Of a DNA stretch of 14,811 nt, positions 1 to 5,967 are shown one piece after another. The DNA is taken from assembly GCA_000438295.1 (NCBI GenBank), contig FR901053.1:1-14811 (forward strand). Direction: 5' to 3'. This DNA is from Clostridium sp. CAG:451. Its GTDB lineage: Bacteria; Bacillota_I; Bacilli_A; RF39; UBA660. The notes under the pieces are model-generated. The model did no database searches. It was not told where the DNA came from and was given only the letters and a program-made list of their open reading frames with translations. Each line of letters starts with the position of its first letter. Within the stretch, counting starts at the first letter, position 1. The position numbers were made by a program, and so were the translations under genes.

Positions 1-59
1 ATTAAATACAATAGTTTTAAACATTCATTCATTAAGTGAACAACGACACATAGTTGATA

Positions 60-1538
60 TTATTGCATATCTAAAATTTCTTCTACTTTCTTTGCTAATT
101 CTTGATTTTCTTTTAATAAATCTTTTAGTTCATTTGATACAATTTTAATCTGTTCTTCTACTTCCTCTTTGGACATTTCATTAGAATCATCAATTCCTAC
201 ATATCTTCCAGACACTAATGAATAATCATTTGCTCTAATTTCTTCTAAACTAGCAGAATAACAATAGCCTTTTATGTCTTCATAATTTTCATTCTTCAAC
301 CAATTATGATATGTATCGGCTGTTTCTTTAATTTCTTCTTTACTTAATTCCCGAATCTTTCTATCAATCAAAGTTCCTTTCTCTCTTAAATCAATAAAAA
401 GAATTTTATTATCTTGTGTTTTTTGTTTTCTTAAAAACCATAATGATACTGGAATACCTGTTGTATAAAATAGTTTATCTGGTAATGTAATTATACAATC
501 AACAATATCATCCTCTATCATTGCTTTTCTGATATTATATTCTTGTGTCTGACTTGTAGATAAACTACCATTTGCTAAAACAAAACCGGCAACACCTTTT
601 GGTGACAATTTTGAAATCATATGTTGAATCCAAGCATAGTTAGCATTTCCTTTTGGTGGAACATCATATTTCCATCTAGGATCTTCTAGCAATGACTCTT
701 GACCATAATCTTTAATATTAAATGGAGGATTGGCAAGTATATAGTCTGCCCTTAACGCTTTATGTTTATCGTCGTGGAATGTATCTCCATTTGAATCTCC
801 TAAATCAGCTTCAATTCCTCTAATTACTAAATTCATTTTTGCTAAACGCCAAGTTGTAGCATTTAATTCTTGTCCATAAACAGAAATATTATTTATATTT
901 CCTTGATGTTCATCAACGAAATTTGCTGATTGAACAAACATACCTCCCGAACCACAGCAAGGGTCATATACCTTACCATTAAAAGGTTCTATCATTTCAA
1001 CAAGTAATTCAACAACACATCTTGGAGTATAGAACTCTCCACCTTTTTGTCCTAAATTTCTTGCAAATTTACCCATAAAATATTCATACACTTTGCCAAA
1101 GAAATCACCACCAGCATTTGTTGTATCTAACTTATTTGTAAATAGATCAATCAACTCACCTAGTCTTCTTTGATCAACTTCTAGTTTTGAATAAGTTTTT
1201 GGTAAAATGTTCTTCAATTCAGGGTTTTGTTTTTCAATAGCAATAAAAGCCTCGTCTAATACTTTTCCTAATTCCTCAGATTTAGAATATTTAGAAATAT
1301 AACTCCATCTTGCTTCTTCTGGTATCCAAAAGACCATATTTTTTGAGTATTCATCTATATCATTTTCATAGCCTTTTCCCTCATCAACAAGTTCTTTATA
1401 TCTAACATCAAATTTATCTGAAAGATATTTTAAAAATATCAATCCAAGTACAACATGCATATAATCTGCTGCTGCAAGTCCTCCACGAAGTTTATTTGCA
1501 GAGTCCCATAGTACGTTTTCTAATTTTTCTGTACTCAT
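60..1538 (-). CDS. hsdM: Type I restriction-modification DNA methyltransferase (M subunit)
   Basis: N6-adenine DNA methyltransferase subunit of a type I restriction-modification complex. It acts with a specificity subunit (HsdS) to methylate adenines, and with HsdR to restrict. At 492 residues it has the usual family length. The N-terminal helical HsdM_N domain covers about residues 5-135. GEFYTP at 167-172 precedes the SAM-binding motif I (DPCCGSGG, 192-199), and the catalytic motif IV is NPPF at 270-273. The C-terminal part carries the usual coiled-coil-like Glu/Lys-rich end. An AAGGAGG ribosome site lies just upstream of the ATG (about 1541-1550), in the 12-bp gap behind the DUF5655 gene, so the two are probably one operon. 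No hsdS or hsdR is visible; they would have to lie beyond the left edge or be absent. Family assignment is firm; activity and sequence specificity cannot be read from here. Confidence 0.95.
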   Translation of the reverse strand: MSTEKLENVLWDSANKLRGGLAAADYMHVVLGLIFLKYLSDKFDVRYKELVDEGKGYENDIDEYSKNMVFWIPEEARWSYISKYSKSEELGKVLDEAFIAIEKQNPELKNILPKTYSKLEVDQRRLGELIDLFTNKLDTTNAGGDFFGKVYEYFMGKFARNLGQKGGEFYTPRCVVELLVEMIEPFNGKVYDPCCGSGGMFVQSANFVDEHQGNINNISVYGQELNATTWRLAKMNLVIRGIEADLGDSNGDTFHDDKHKALRADYILANPPFNIKDYGQESLLEDPRWKYDVPPKGNANYAWIQHMISKLSPKGVAGFVLANGSLSTSQTQEYNIRKAMIEDDIVDCIITLPDKLFYTTGIPVSLWFLRKQKTQDNKILFIDLREKGTLIDRKIRELSKEEIKETADTYHNWLKNENYEDIKGYCYSASLEEIRANDYSLVSGRYVGIDDSNEMSKEEVEEQIKIVSNELKDLLKENQELAKKVEEILDMQ

Positions 1539-1550
1539 ATTTTCCTCCTT

Positions 1551-2444
1551 TTACTTTTTATTTACCTTTAAAGATTGCTTAATCAATGGTATAAGATTAT
1601 CAATATCTTCTTCAGAAGAAATCTCAACTCTATAATCGCCATTTCCCCAATGTCCTACTTTTGTAATATCTTGGGCTATATTTAGTGGGTCGACAAGAGT
1701 TCCTTTTTTTAGATTAATGTCTACTTTCAACTTATTTTGATTAAACTCTATATCTACTATATTTCTTCTACCTTTAAAAGCCACATAAACTTTTTTTACA
1801 TCTATATCAATATCATCCAATTCTAATATTTTATTTTTAAGTGATTCATATAATTTTTTTGTCTTTTCCGAAACTTTATTTAAATGGTCTTCTTCCGTAT
1901 ATACCTTTATTTCCTTATTTACTTCTTTTTGCTCACTTTCAACATCAAATTCCTCTATTTTTACATTGCTGGTTTTCCTTATAAAATCAATATCAACAAT
2001 ATCATTTTCATATTTAGTTACTTTAATTAGATCAACAGGTATATTTTTAAAATCTGTTGCATTTAATTGATATGGTGTAAAAATTGGTGATACAAATATA
2101 ATTCTTGATTGACTCCAATCAATGTCATTAATTGTTAGTGATGATTTTGTAATTGTATTATATTGCAAAACAAAATCTGCCTTTCTTTCTAACAATAACT
2201 TTAAATATGTATATCCTTGATCAACTAAACTATGATTTTTTACATTTTTATATTCTATAATCTTAAATGACTTAGACTCATTATCAAAGGCTAGTGAATC
2301 TATCCTAAAATTTCCAACAACGAATTCAGTACAAATAAATTTAAATCCTAATATCTTTTCTAAATTATTTTCAAAATATTTTTGTAGTTCTTTTTCATTT
2401 TTAAAGTCATTCTGTTTTAATTCAATATTTCCTTTGAATATCAT
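1551..2444 (-). CDS. PD-(D/E)XK nuclease-like protein with C-terminal DUF5655 domain
   Basis: Predicted 297-residue DNA-associated protein of unknown exact role. The N-terminal half looks like a PD-(D/E)XK nuclease fold. It has a hydrophobic strand with RIDSLAFD (Asp49), then IIEYK (Glu64, Lys66), then a helix with Gln76, which is the spacing seen in NucS/DUF91-type nucleases. The middle (about 150-185) is charged and probably a linker. The last 100 residues (about 190-290, KLYESLKNKI to the VGHWGNGDYRV region) match the DUF5655 type of domain. I chose the ATG at 2444 rather than the upstream TTG at 2447, because GAGGTGA (2451-2457) is spaced 6 nt from the ATG but only 3 nt from the TTG. It lies directly upstream of hsdM and probably shares its promoter, so a role beside restriction-modification is inferred. 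Catalysis is not proven. Confidence 0.75.
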   Translation of the reverse strand: MIFKGNIELKQNDFKNEKELQKYFENNLEKILGFKFICTEFVVGNFRIDSLAFDNESKSFKIIEYKNVKNHSLVDQGYTYLKLLLERKADFVLQYNTITKSSLTINDIDWSQSRIIFVSPIFTPYQLNATDFKNIPVDLIKVTKYENDIVDIDFIRKTSNVKIEEFDVESEQKEVNKEIKVYTEEDHLNKVSEKTKKLYESLKNKILELDDIDIDVKKVYVAFKGRRNIVDIEFNQNKLKVDINLKKGTLVDPLNIAQDITKVGHWGNGDYRVEISSEEDIDNLIPLIKQSLKVNKK

Positions 2445-2475
2445 CAAGTATCACCTCGTAAATCTATATATATTA

Positions 2476-2497
2476 ATTATAACACATATTTTGTCAA
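2476..2497 (-). promoter_or_regulatory. Promoter for the DUF5655-hsdM pair (extended -10)
   Basis: On the minus strand a perfect TATAAT (2476-2481) is preceded by TGT (2482-2484), giving an extended -10 (TGTTATAAT). TTGACA lies at 2492-2497, but only 10 nt from this -10. It could instead serve the AT-rich hexamers further downstream. The position, about 30 nt upstream of the ribosome site, fits the nuclease gene. Confidence 0.5.
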
Positions 2498-2594
2498 ATT
2501 AGGTATGGTTTGGGATATTTCCCACATACGAATTTCGTACGGGAGTACAAATTCATTGCTTGCTAGACAATAAATCTACTACCAAACTAATTAA

Positions 2595-2882
2595 TTACAA
2601 TTTAAAAACTCTATCAGTTTTATCTGACAGAGTTCTGCTTTTCAATAATATTTCTTTCACTTTAGGTATAAGTCTAATAATATCACATCTACAATTAAAT
2701 ATATCTACAGCAGAGTTAATATGATTTATTAAATTACATTCTGATAAACAATGTCTACTATATGCACTTGCTAAATAGAATGCTACTAAATCAGGTATAA
2801 CATAATTATTTAAATAAACATTTATATTGTTATAGAAAGGTAAATATATTTTTTTAAATTCTTTATCAGTTATATCACACAT
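2595..2882 (-). CDS. Small hypothetical protein, partner of TnpV
   Basis: A 95-residue protein that I do not recognise. It starts with ATG at 2882, with an AAGGAA ribosome site about 7 nt upstream, and overlaps the end of the tnpV gene by 8 bp (ATGTGTGA overlap), so translation is probably coupled. The sequence is helical with aromatic clusters near the N terminus and a Cys-containing middle (residues about 45-66, including CLSEC and CRC), which could bind metal but shows no recognised zinc-finger spacing. There is no signal peptide or membrane segment. The tight coupling suggests it is cargo of the same mobile element as TnpV. Confidence 0.55.
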   Translation of the reverse strand: MCDITDKEFKKIYLPFYNNINVYLNNYVIPDLVAFYLASAYSRHCLSECNLINHINSAVDIFNCRCDIIRLIPKVKEILLKSRTLSDKTDRVFKL

Positions 2883-3225
2883 AGATATATTCCTTTAAAA
2901 TTATTTCTTCTACCCTATTTTTAATATTACTCATTTTACTTATCCACAACATTTGATTACTACTTTTTAATTCTTCAGTAATATTTTCTTTTTCAGCTAG
3001 TTCTTTAATTAACTTCTGCACCTGCTCCATAACAGTAGTATCGATATTATGAAGATATTCATTTAATTTATCTTTAACAAGTAAATCAAAATATAATCCT
3101 AATTTATATTTCTTAATATAATTTAATCTTAATAATCCATATTTTCCTATATTATATTGTTTTTTATTTTCTAATATTAAATCTGGCAATAAACAATCAC
3201 CTTTCTTAGTGTAACTAATATTCAT
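2875..3225 (-). CDS. tnpV: TnpV-like transposon-encoded protein
   Basis: A 116-residue protein resembling the TnpV family, which is found as a small accessory gene on conjugative transposons and other mobile elements of Firmicutes; its molecular role is unknown. Family-like features are the N-terminal GDCLLPDL, the NIGKYGLLRLNYIKK stretch (about 26-40), LLVKDKLNEYLHNID in the middle, and the conserved C-terminal SNQMLWISKMSNIKNR region (about 89-104). It starts at an ATG with a GGAGAA ribosome site 6-7 nt upstream and ends in TGA inside the start of the next gene. No transposase or recombinase is nearby, so this looks like a stranded piece of a larger element. It sits exactly downstream of the break in the truncated amidase, which suggests the element's arrival or loss caused that break. 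Confidence 0.8.
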   Translation of the reverse strand: MNISYTKKGDCLLPDLILENKKQYNIGKYGLLRLNYIKKYKLGLYFDLLVKDKLNEYLHNIDTTVMEQVQKLIKELAEKENITEELKSSNQMLWISKMSNIKNRVEEIILKEYIYV

Positions 3226-3267
3226 AACAGTTCTCCATTTCTTTCTATATTTATTTAGCTTTAATTG

Positions 3268-3573
3268 TTATACATATTTTGTTACACAATGACTATCGCC
3301 ACCACCTGCATTTATGTGATTGGATATTAATATTGTATTAGGGTCTCCACCAAAGGCTTCATTAGCTCTTTTTAATCTATCTGCTCTACTTAAATCTTCA
3401 TCAAAATCTCTTGTAATAACAACAGGAACTCCTAACTGTTTAAATCTATCATACATATATAAAGCAGCTTCTAAAGTAAAGTCTTTTTCCTTTAAATTAC
3501 CACTAATAGCTCCAGGGTCACTACCTCCATGTCCAGCATCTACAACCACTCCACCATTTACACGCTCATCCAT
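3268..3573 (-). pseudogene. 3'-truncated N-acetylmuramoyl-L-alanine amidase (Amidase_3)
   Basis: The N-terminal part of a zinc-dependent cell-wall amidase, which cuts the bond between muramic acid and the stem peptide. Recognisable features are VVDAGHGG with zinc ligand His15, KEKDF with Glu29, and ISNHINAGGG with His86. A full Amidase_3 domain runs roughly 170 or more residues and ends with a catalytic Glu. Here the reading frame leaves the family after GGG (residues 90-92) and stops nine residues later in unrelated sequence (DSHCVTKYV). The C-terminal third and the catalytic Glu are therefore missing. The start is an ATG with GAGGTGA five bases upstream, intact. TnpV begins 43 bp downstream, so the truncation probably marks an old mobile-element junction. 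The intact version resembles endolysin-type amidases of prophages. I treat it as non-functional. Confidence 0.8.
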
Positions 3574-3687
3574 ATTCTCACCTCAATATAAAATATGAAT
3601 AAACTAGTAATTTGACACTAATACACTTAGAAAATTATTTATTACTCAACTTCGTAACCATTTTTTTATTTCTAGTACTAAACCTTT

Positions 3688-3828
3688 TTATTTCTTATTA
3701 TTTTCTTTTAAATTAATTTTTTTATAATCATATTTTTCCTGTTTCTCATATCTTGATGTTACGTGATGATTAGAATAACCTTTTCTATCAGTATCTTCTA
3801 CTATTTTTTTCAACACAAAATCACACAT
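3688..3828 (-). CDS. Possible small ORF (46 aa) or remnant of a larger gene
   Basis: An open frame from ATG at 3828 to TAA at 3688 encodes a hydrophilic, Lys/Glu/Tyr-rich 46-residue peptide (N-terminal MCDFVLKKIVEDT, later YSNHHVTSRYEKQ). Its composition looks like real protein rather than a chance translation of AT-rich DNA. The frame stays open upstream of the ATG to about 3918, with plausible residues (including SHAKYRKSIFGD), so this may be the tail of a longer decayed gene. GGTGAT lies directly before the ATG but too close for a good ribosome site. No family recognised. Confidence 0.3.
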   Translation of the reverse strand: MCDFVLKKIVEDTDRKGYSNHHVTSRYEKQEKYDYKKINLKENNKK

Positions 3829-3870
3829 ATCACCAAAAATTGATTTACGGTACTTTGCATGGGAACATAG

Positions 3871-3985
3871 TGATATAATGAGGATATTATAGAAAGAAGT
3901 CCTTTTCTTACAGAACTATATAATTTAATTAGAGATGAAAAAAACATAGAGTAGTTGTTTCCAGTAAATACTACTCTTTTATTCT
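3871..3985 (+). ncRNA. Candidate short transcript (about 95 nt)
   Basis: An extended -10 box, TG-A-TATAAT at 3871-3879, would start a transcript near 3886. It would end at the hairpin plus T-tract around 3948-3984. No convincing ORF lies between them. The -35 region is weak. Inference only: this could be a small RNA or a leftover promoter-terminator pair in decayed DNA. Confidence 0.25.
3948..3984. terminator. Bidirectional Rho-independent terminator
   Basis: A perfect 8-bp stem (AGAGTAGT 3948-3955 with ACTACTCT 3970-3977) has a 14-nt loop. On the plus strand it is followed by TTTATT. On the minus strand it is followed, after ATG, by a run of seven T. It can end transcripts from both sides, including the two-component remnant. 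Confidence 0.7.
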
Positions 3986-4011
3986 TGCATTATATAATCC
4001 TCTAAAACCAT

Positions 4012-4305
4012 CTATTTCTTAAATTTCACTTGAAATGTTGTTATACCATCCATTGATGAAGCCTTTATCTTACCTTTATGTAATAAAACAATATTTTTAG
4101 CAATAGCTAATCCTAAACCATATCTATTATCCTTTCTACTTCTTGCTTTATCAACTCGGTAAAATCTTTCAAATATTTTTTCTTCTTCTCCTTTAGGAAT
4201 AGCTTCTCCTTCATTTTCTACTATATCAACAGTTAATTTTTTTTCTAATCTTTCTTTAATCACATCTACTAAAGTATATTCATCTTCAATAATTAATACT
4301 TTCAT
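4012..4305 (-). pseudogene. Collapsed two-component system: response regulator start fused to histidine kinase end
   Basis: A 97-residue chimera. Residues 1 to about 24 (MKVLIIEDEYTLVDVIKERLEKK) are the first strand and helix of a response-regulator receiver domain with its acidic pocket (ED), but the phospho-acceptor Asp and the rest of the receiver are gone. From about residue 28 the sequence is the end of a HATPase_c kinase domain: a degraded VENEGEAIP (in place of the usual N-x-G-x-GIP box), the FERFYRVDKARSR stretch, the YGLGLAIAK G2 box and the final strands (HKGKIKASS, TTFQVKF). The simplest history is one in-frame deletion across a regulator-kinase operon, removing the rest of the regulator, its DNA-binding domain, and the sensor and histidine parts of the kinase. 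I use the ATG at 4305, since GGTGAT lies a suitable distance upstream. It cannot work as a classical regulator or kinase. Confidence 0.8.
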
Positions 4306-4363
4306 ACTCATCACCAATATTAGTTAATCATTTATATATTAAACAAATATTAAATTTTTATCT

Positions 4364-4372
4364 ATTATAGCA
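4364..4372 (-). promoter_or_regulatory. Extended -10 promoter for the two-component remnant
   Basis: The minus strand reads TGC-TATAAT (4372-4364), a perfect extended -10, about 60 nt upstream of the ORF start. It faces away from the tRNA-Trp promoter. The 11-mer TGTGCTATAAT occurs in both, forming an inverted repeat (4364-4374 and 4403-4413). Confidence 0.5.
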
Positions 4373-4383
4373 CAGAAAAGGTC

Positions 4384-4413
4384 TTGTTAATTAACTAAGT
4401 TATGTGCTATAAT
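4384..4413 (+). promoter_or_regulatory. tRNA-Trp promoter
   Basis: TTGTTA (4384-4389) lies 18 nt from TATAAT (4408-4413), with an extended TG two bases upstream of the -10 (TGCTATAAT). The tRNA gene begins 15 nt downstream. GTGCTA (4404-4409) can pair with TAGCAC (4421-4426) across the start site. Confidence 0.65.
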
Positions 4414-4428
4414 TTAGTTGTAGCACTT

Positions 4429-4502
4429 AGGGGATTAGTTTAATGGTAAAATAGGAGTCTCCAAAACTTTAGATGGGAGTTCGATTCTCTCATCCCCTGC
4501 CA
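4429..4502 (+). tRNA. trnW: tRNA-Trp (anticodon CCA)
   Basis: The cloverleaf folds by eye. The acceptor stem is AGGGGAT (4429-4435) with ATCCCCT (4492-4498), followed by discriminator G and an encoded CCA (4500-4502). The anticodon stem is GGAGT (4454-4458) with ACTTT (4466-4470), with loop CTCCAAA and anticodon CCA at 4461-4463. The T stem is GGGAG (4475-4479) with CTCTC (4487-4491) around the loop TTCGATT. A CCA anticodon reads UGG only, which agrees with TGA being used as a stop in this window. A terminator follows closely, so it is probably a single-gene unit. Confidence 0.95.
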
Positions 4503-4507
4503 TTTAG

Positions 4508-4564
4508 ATTATTAAGCTGTCAGAATCTTTCTGGCAGTTTTTTATTTGTAATTATTAAGCTGTC
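4508..4564 (+). repeat. 14-bp direct repeat downstream of tRNA-Trp
   Basis: ATTATTAAGCTGTC occurs at 4508-4521 and again at 4551-4564, bracketing the terminator. It may be a local duplication of the terminator's left arm or the trace of an integration event. The repeat does not overlap the tRNA 3' end, which argues against a classical att site. Confidence 0.5.
4517..4543 (+). terminator. tRNA-Trp terminator
   Basis: CTGTCAGA (4517-4524) pairs with TCTGGCAG (4530-4537), with one G-T wobble and a 5-nt loop, and is followed by six T (4538-4543). Confidence 0.8.
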
Positions 4565-4719
4565 TAGATATTACATTTTACTTGACAATGATTGTAATTT
4601 TTTAATTTATTTTTCATTAGATATGGTCTATAATGATAATAGAGGTAAGGTGTTTGGCGGTGATAGTATATTAGTGAGAATTTTTAACAATAAAAATAGA
4701 TTGAAAGTTAGGAGTAAAA

Positions 4720-5913
4720 ATGAAAAAAAACATTAAATTCACAGCATTGTTAACCCTGTTAGTTATTTCCCTAACAGGATGTGTAAAGTTTAATTCTACA
4801 ATGGAAATAAAGAAAGATAAATCAATGGACTATAAAATAATATATGCCTTTGATAAATCATTATTTGGAGATCAAGAAATATTAACTAACGATGATAAAA
4901 AGGAACTAGAAAATAAAGGATTTACAGTTTCTAATTATGTTGATGGTAATATGAAGGGATTCAAAGTATCTAAAAATATTAAAAACATTGATGATGTAAG
5001 TTCTACTAACGACGCAACTTACGATTTATCGGGATTACTTGATAGTAACAAGAGTGAAAGTAAAGTGTTTAAAGTAAAAAAAGGTTTCTTAAAAAACACT
5101 TATACAGCTAGTTTCAAATTTGATTCATCAGATAGTGATTTAAATAATAGTACAAGTAATGACACAACAATTGATAACGATTTTACAACAGATGATAATA
5201 ATACTACAACAGACTCTGATTTTGATTTTTCTAACATAAATACTAATATGGATTTAAGTTTCAATGTTAAGTTACCTTATAAAGCTATAAGTAGTAATGC
5301 TACTACTAAGAAAAATGATGATAAAGAGTTAAGTTGGAACTTATCATCAACTGGGGAAGATAAAATAGAATTTTCTTTTGCATTATATAATATGACTAAT
5401 ATTTATATATGTGGTGGAGTTATAGTCTTATTAATTATTATCGTTATAGTAAGTATTTTAAATAAAGGCAAGAAAAACAAAGTTTCTAATAAAGATGCAA
5501 CTAATGATAAACAAACTACAACTTTTAATTCTTCTGTTGAAACACCAATTATGAGCAATAATGTAACAAGTCAAAGTAGTGAAAATATTAATAAAGTTGA
5601 AGCTTTTTATCAACAGCCAGATAAAAAATCAAATATTGCGGATATGTATTCAAATCAAAGTATTCAAGAACAAGCTTCTACAAATTCACAATCAACGGTT
5701 TTTTCCACAACTAATGTTAATAACACCTCTGTAAACGAAACTTTATCCACAAACTCAGTGGATAACCAAACTTTTCCACAACCAGTTCAAACAACAGACA
5801 TATTTTCCACAACTAATGTTAATAGTAATCTTGCAAATCAGACTTTATCCACAGATACTGTTAATAATCAACAATCTAATGTAAACAACGATAATCAAAT
5901 TGATACTTTATAG
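4720..5913 (+). CDS. Lipoprotein (LppM-like domain) with a transmembrane segment and a low-complexity tail
   Basis: A 397-residue surface lipoprotein of unknown function. A lipoprotein signal peptide ends in the lipobox LTGC (residues 18-21; lipidated Cys21). The mature N-terminal part (about 22-225, CVKFNSTMEIKKDKSMDY onward) resembles LppM/DUF3153-type domains found in many Gram-positives; the match is from memory and moderate. It contains an Asp/Ser/Thr/Asn-rich stretch at 134-165. A clear transmembrane helix follows (about 228-247), then KGKKNK and a 145-residue Asn/Ser/Thr/Gln-rich tail. By the positive-inside rule the tail would be cytoplasmic, with both ends of the outer domain anchored. 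The tail repeats FSTTNVN twice and LST-N/D twice, and its DNA contains the DnaA-box-like cluster. The start ATG at 4720 has GGAG five bases upstream. A terminator follows, and the kinase gene is next. Confidence 0.75.
   Translation: MKKNIKFTALLTLLVISLTGCVKFNSTMEIKKDKSMDYKIIYAFDKSLFGDQEILTNDDKKELENKGFTVSNYVDGNMKGFKVSKNIKNIDDVSSTNDATYDLSGLLDSNKSESKVFKVKKGFLKNTYTASFKFDSSDSDLNNSTSNDTTIDNDFTTDDNNTTTDSDFDFSNINTNMDLSFNVKLPYKAISSNATTKKNDDKELSWNLSSTGEDKIEFSFALYNMTNIYICGGVIVLLIIIVIVSILNKGKKNKVSNKDATNDKQTTTFNSSVETPIMSNNVTSQSSENINKVEAFYQQPDKKSNIADMYSNQSIQEQASTNSQSTVFSTTNVNNTSVNETLSTNSVDNQTFPQPVQTTDIFSTTNVNSNLANQTLSTDTVNNQQSNVNNDNQIDTL
5701..5853 (+). promoter_or_regulatory. Cluster of six DnaA-box-like 9-mers inside the lipoprotein gene
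   Basis: TTATCCACA at 5743-5751 and 5845-5853, TTTTCCACA at 5701-5709, 5772-5780 and 5803-5811, and the reverse-strand TTATCCACT at 5757-5765. The start-to-start spacings are 42, 14, 15, 31 and 42 bp. TTATCCACA is the bacterial DnaA-box consensus. One copy (5772) is read in a different codon frame (Phe-Pro-Gln rather than Phe-Ser-Thr). Serine codon TCC occurs elsewhere in this gene only once, in the signal peptide. DnaA binding is inferred, and the protein-level FSTTNVN repeat explains part of the pattern. Confidence 0.4.
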
Positions 5914-5919
5914 TAAATT

Positions 5920-5942
5920 ACTAGACTTATGTCTAGTTTTTT
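5920..5942 (+). terminator. Terminator after the lipoprotein gene
   Basis: ACTAGAC (5920-5926) and GTCTAGT (5931-5937) form a perfect 7-bp stem with loop TTAT, followed by a T-run. Any kinase start placed at 5929 would fall inside this hairpin, which supports the later start. Confidence 0.85.
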
Positions 5943-5967
5943 ATATATAATTAGGATGGTGAATGAT

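Larger units (their letters stand above)
3574..4011. other. 438-bp region without a recognised gene
   Basis: This gap between the amidase remnant and the two-component remnant contains the 46-residue ORF or gene tail (3688-3828), a plus-strand extended -10 (TGATATAAT, 3871-3879), and a hairpin with T-runs on both sides (3948-3980). Apart from these I see only AT-rich sequence. Confidence 0.6.

Noticed and set aside
1..59. Possible start of another gene (ATG at 32 or at 24, minus strand, open to the edge)
   Set aside because: Eight to ten codons only, no ribosome site, and no recognisable hsdS or hsdR beginning.
2511..2539. Two small palindromes (TGGGA-TATT-TCCCA and TACGAA-T-TTCGTA) as a terminator or element end
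   Set aside because: No T-run follows on either strand, and no second copy is visible to act as a terminal repeat.
3320..3598. 92-residue plus ORF opposite the amidase remnant
   Set aside because: The reverse frame of a recognised amidase domain.
4508..4564. Attachment site of an integrated element at tRNA-Trp
   Set aside because: The 14-bp repeats lie downstream of the tRNA 3' end, only 43 bp apart, and there is no integrase nearby.
4473..4736. 87-residue plus ORF starting inside tRNA-Trp
   Set aside because: It overlaps the tRNA, its terminator and the start of the lipoprotein gene, and its peptide looks like chance translation.
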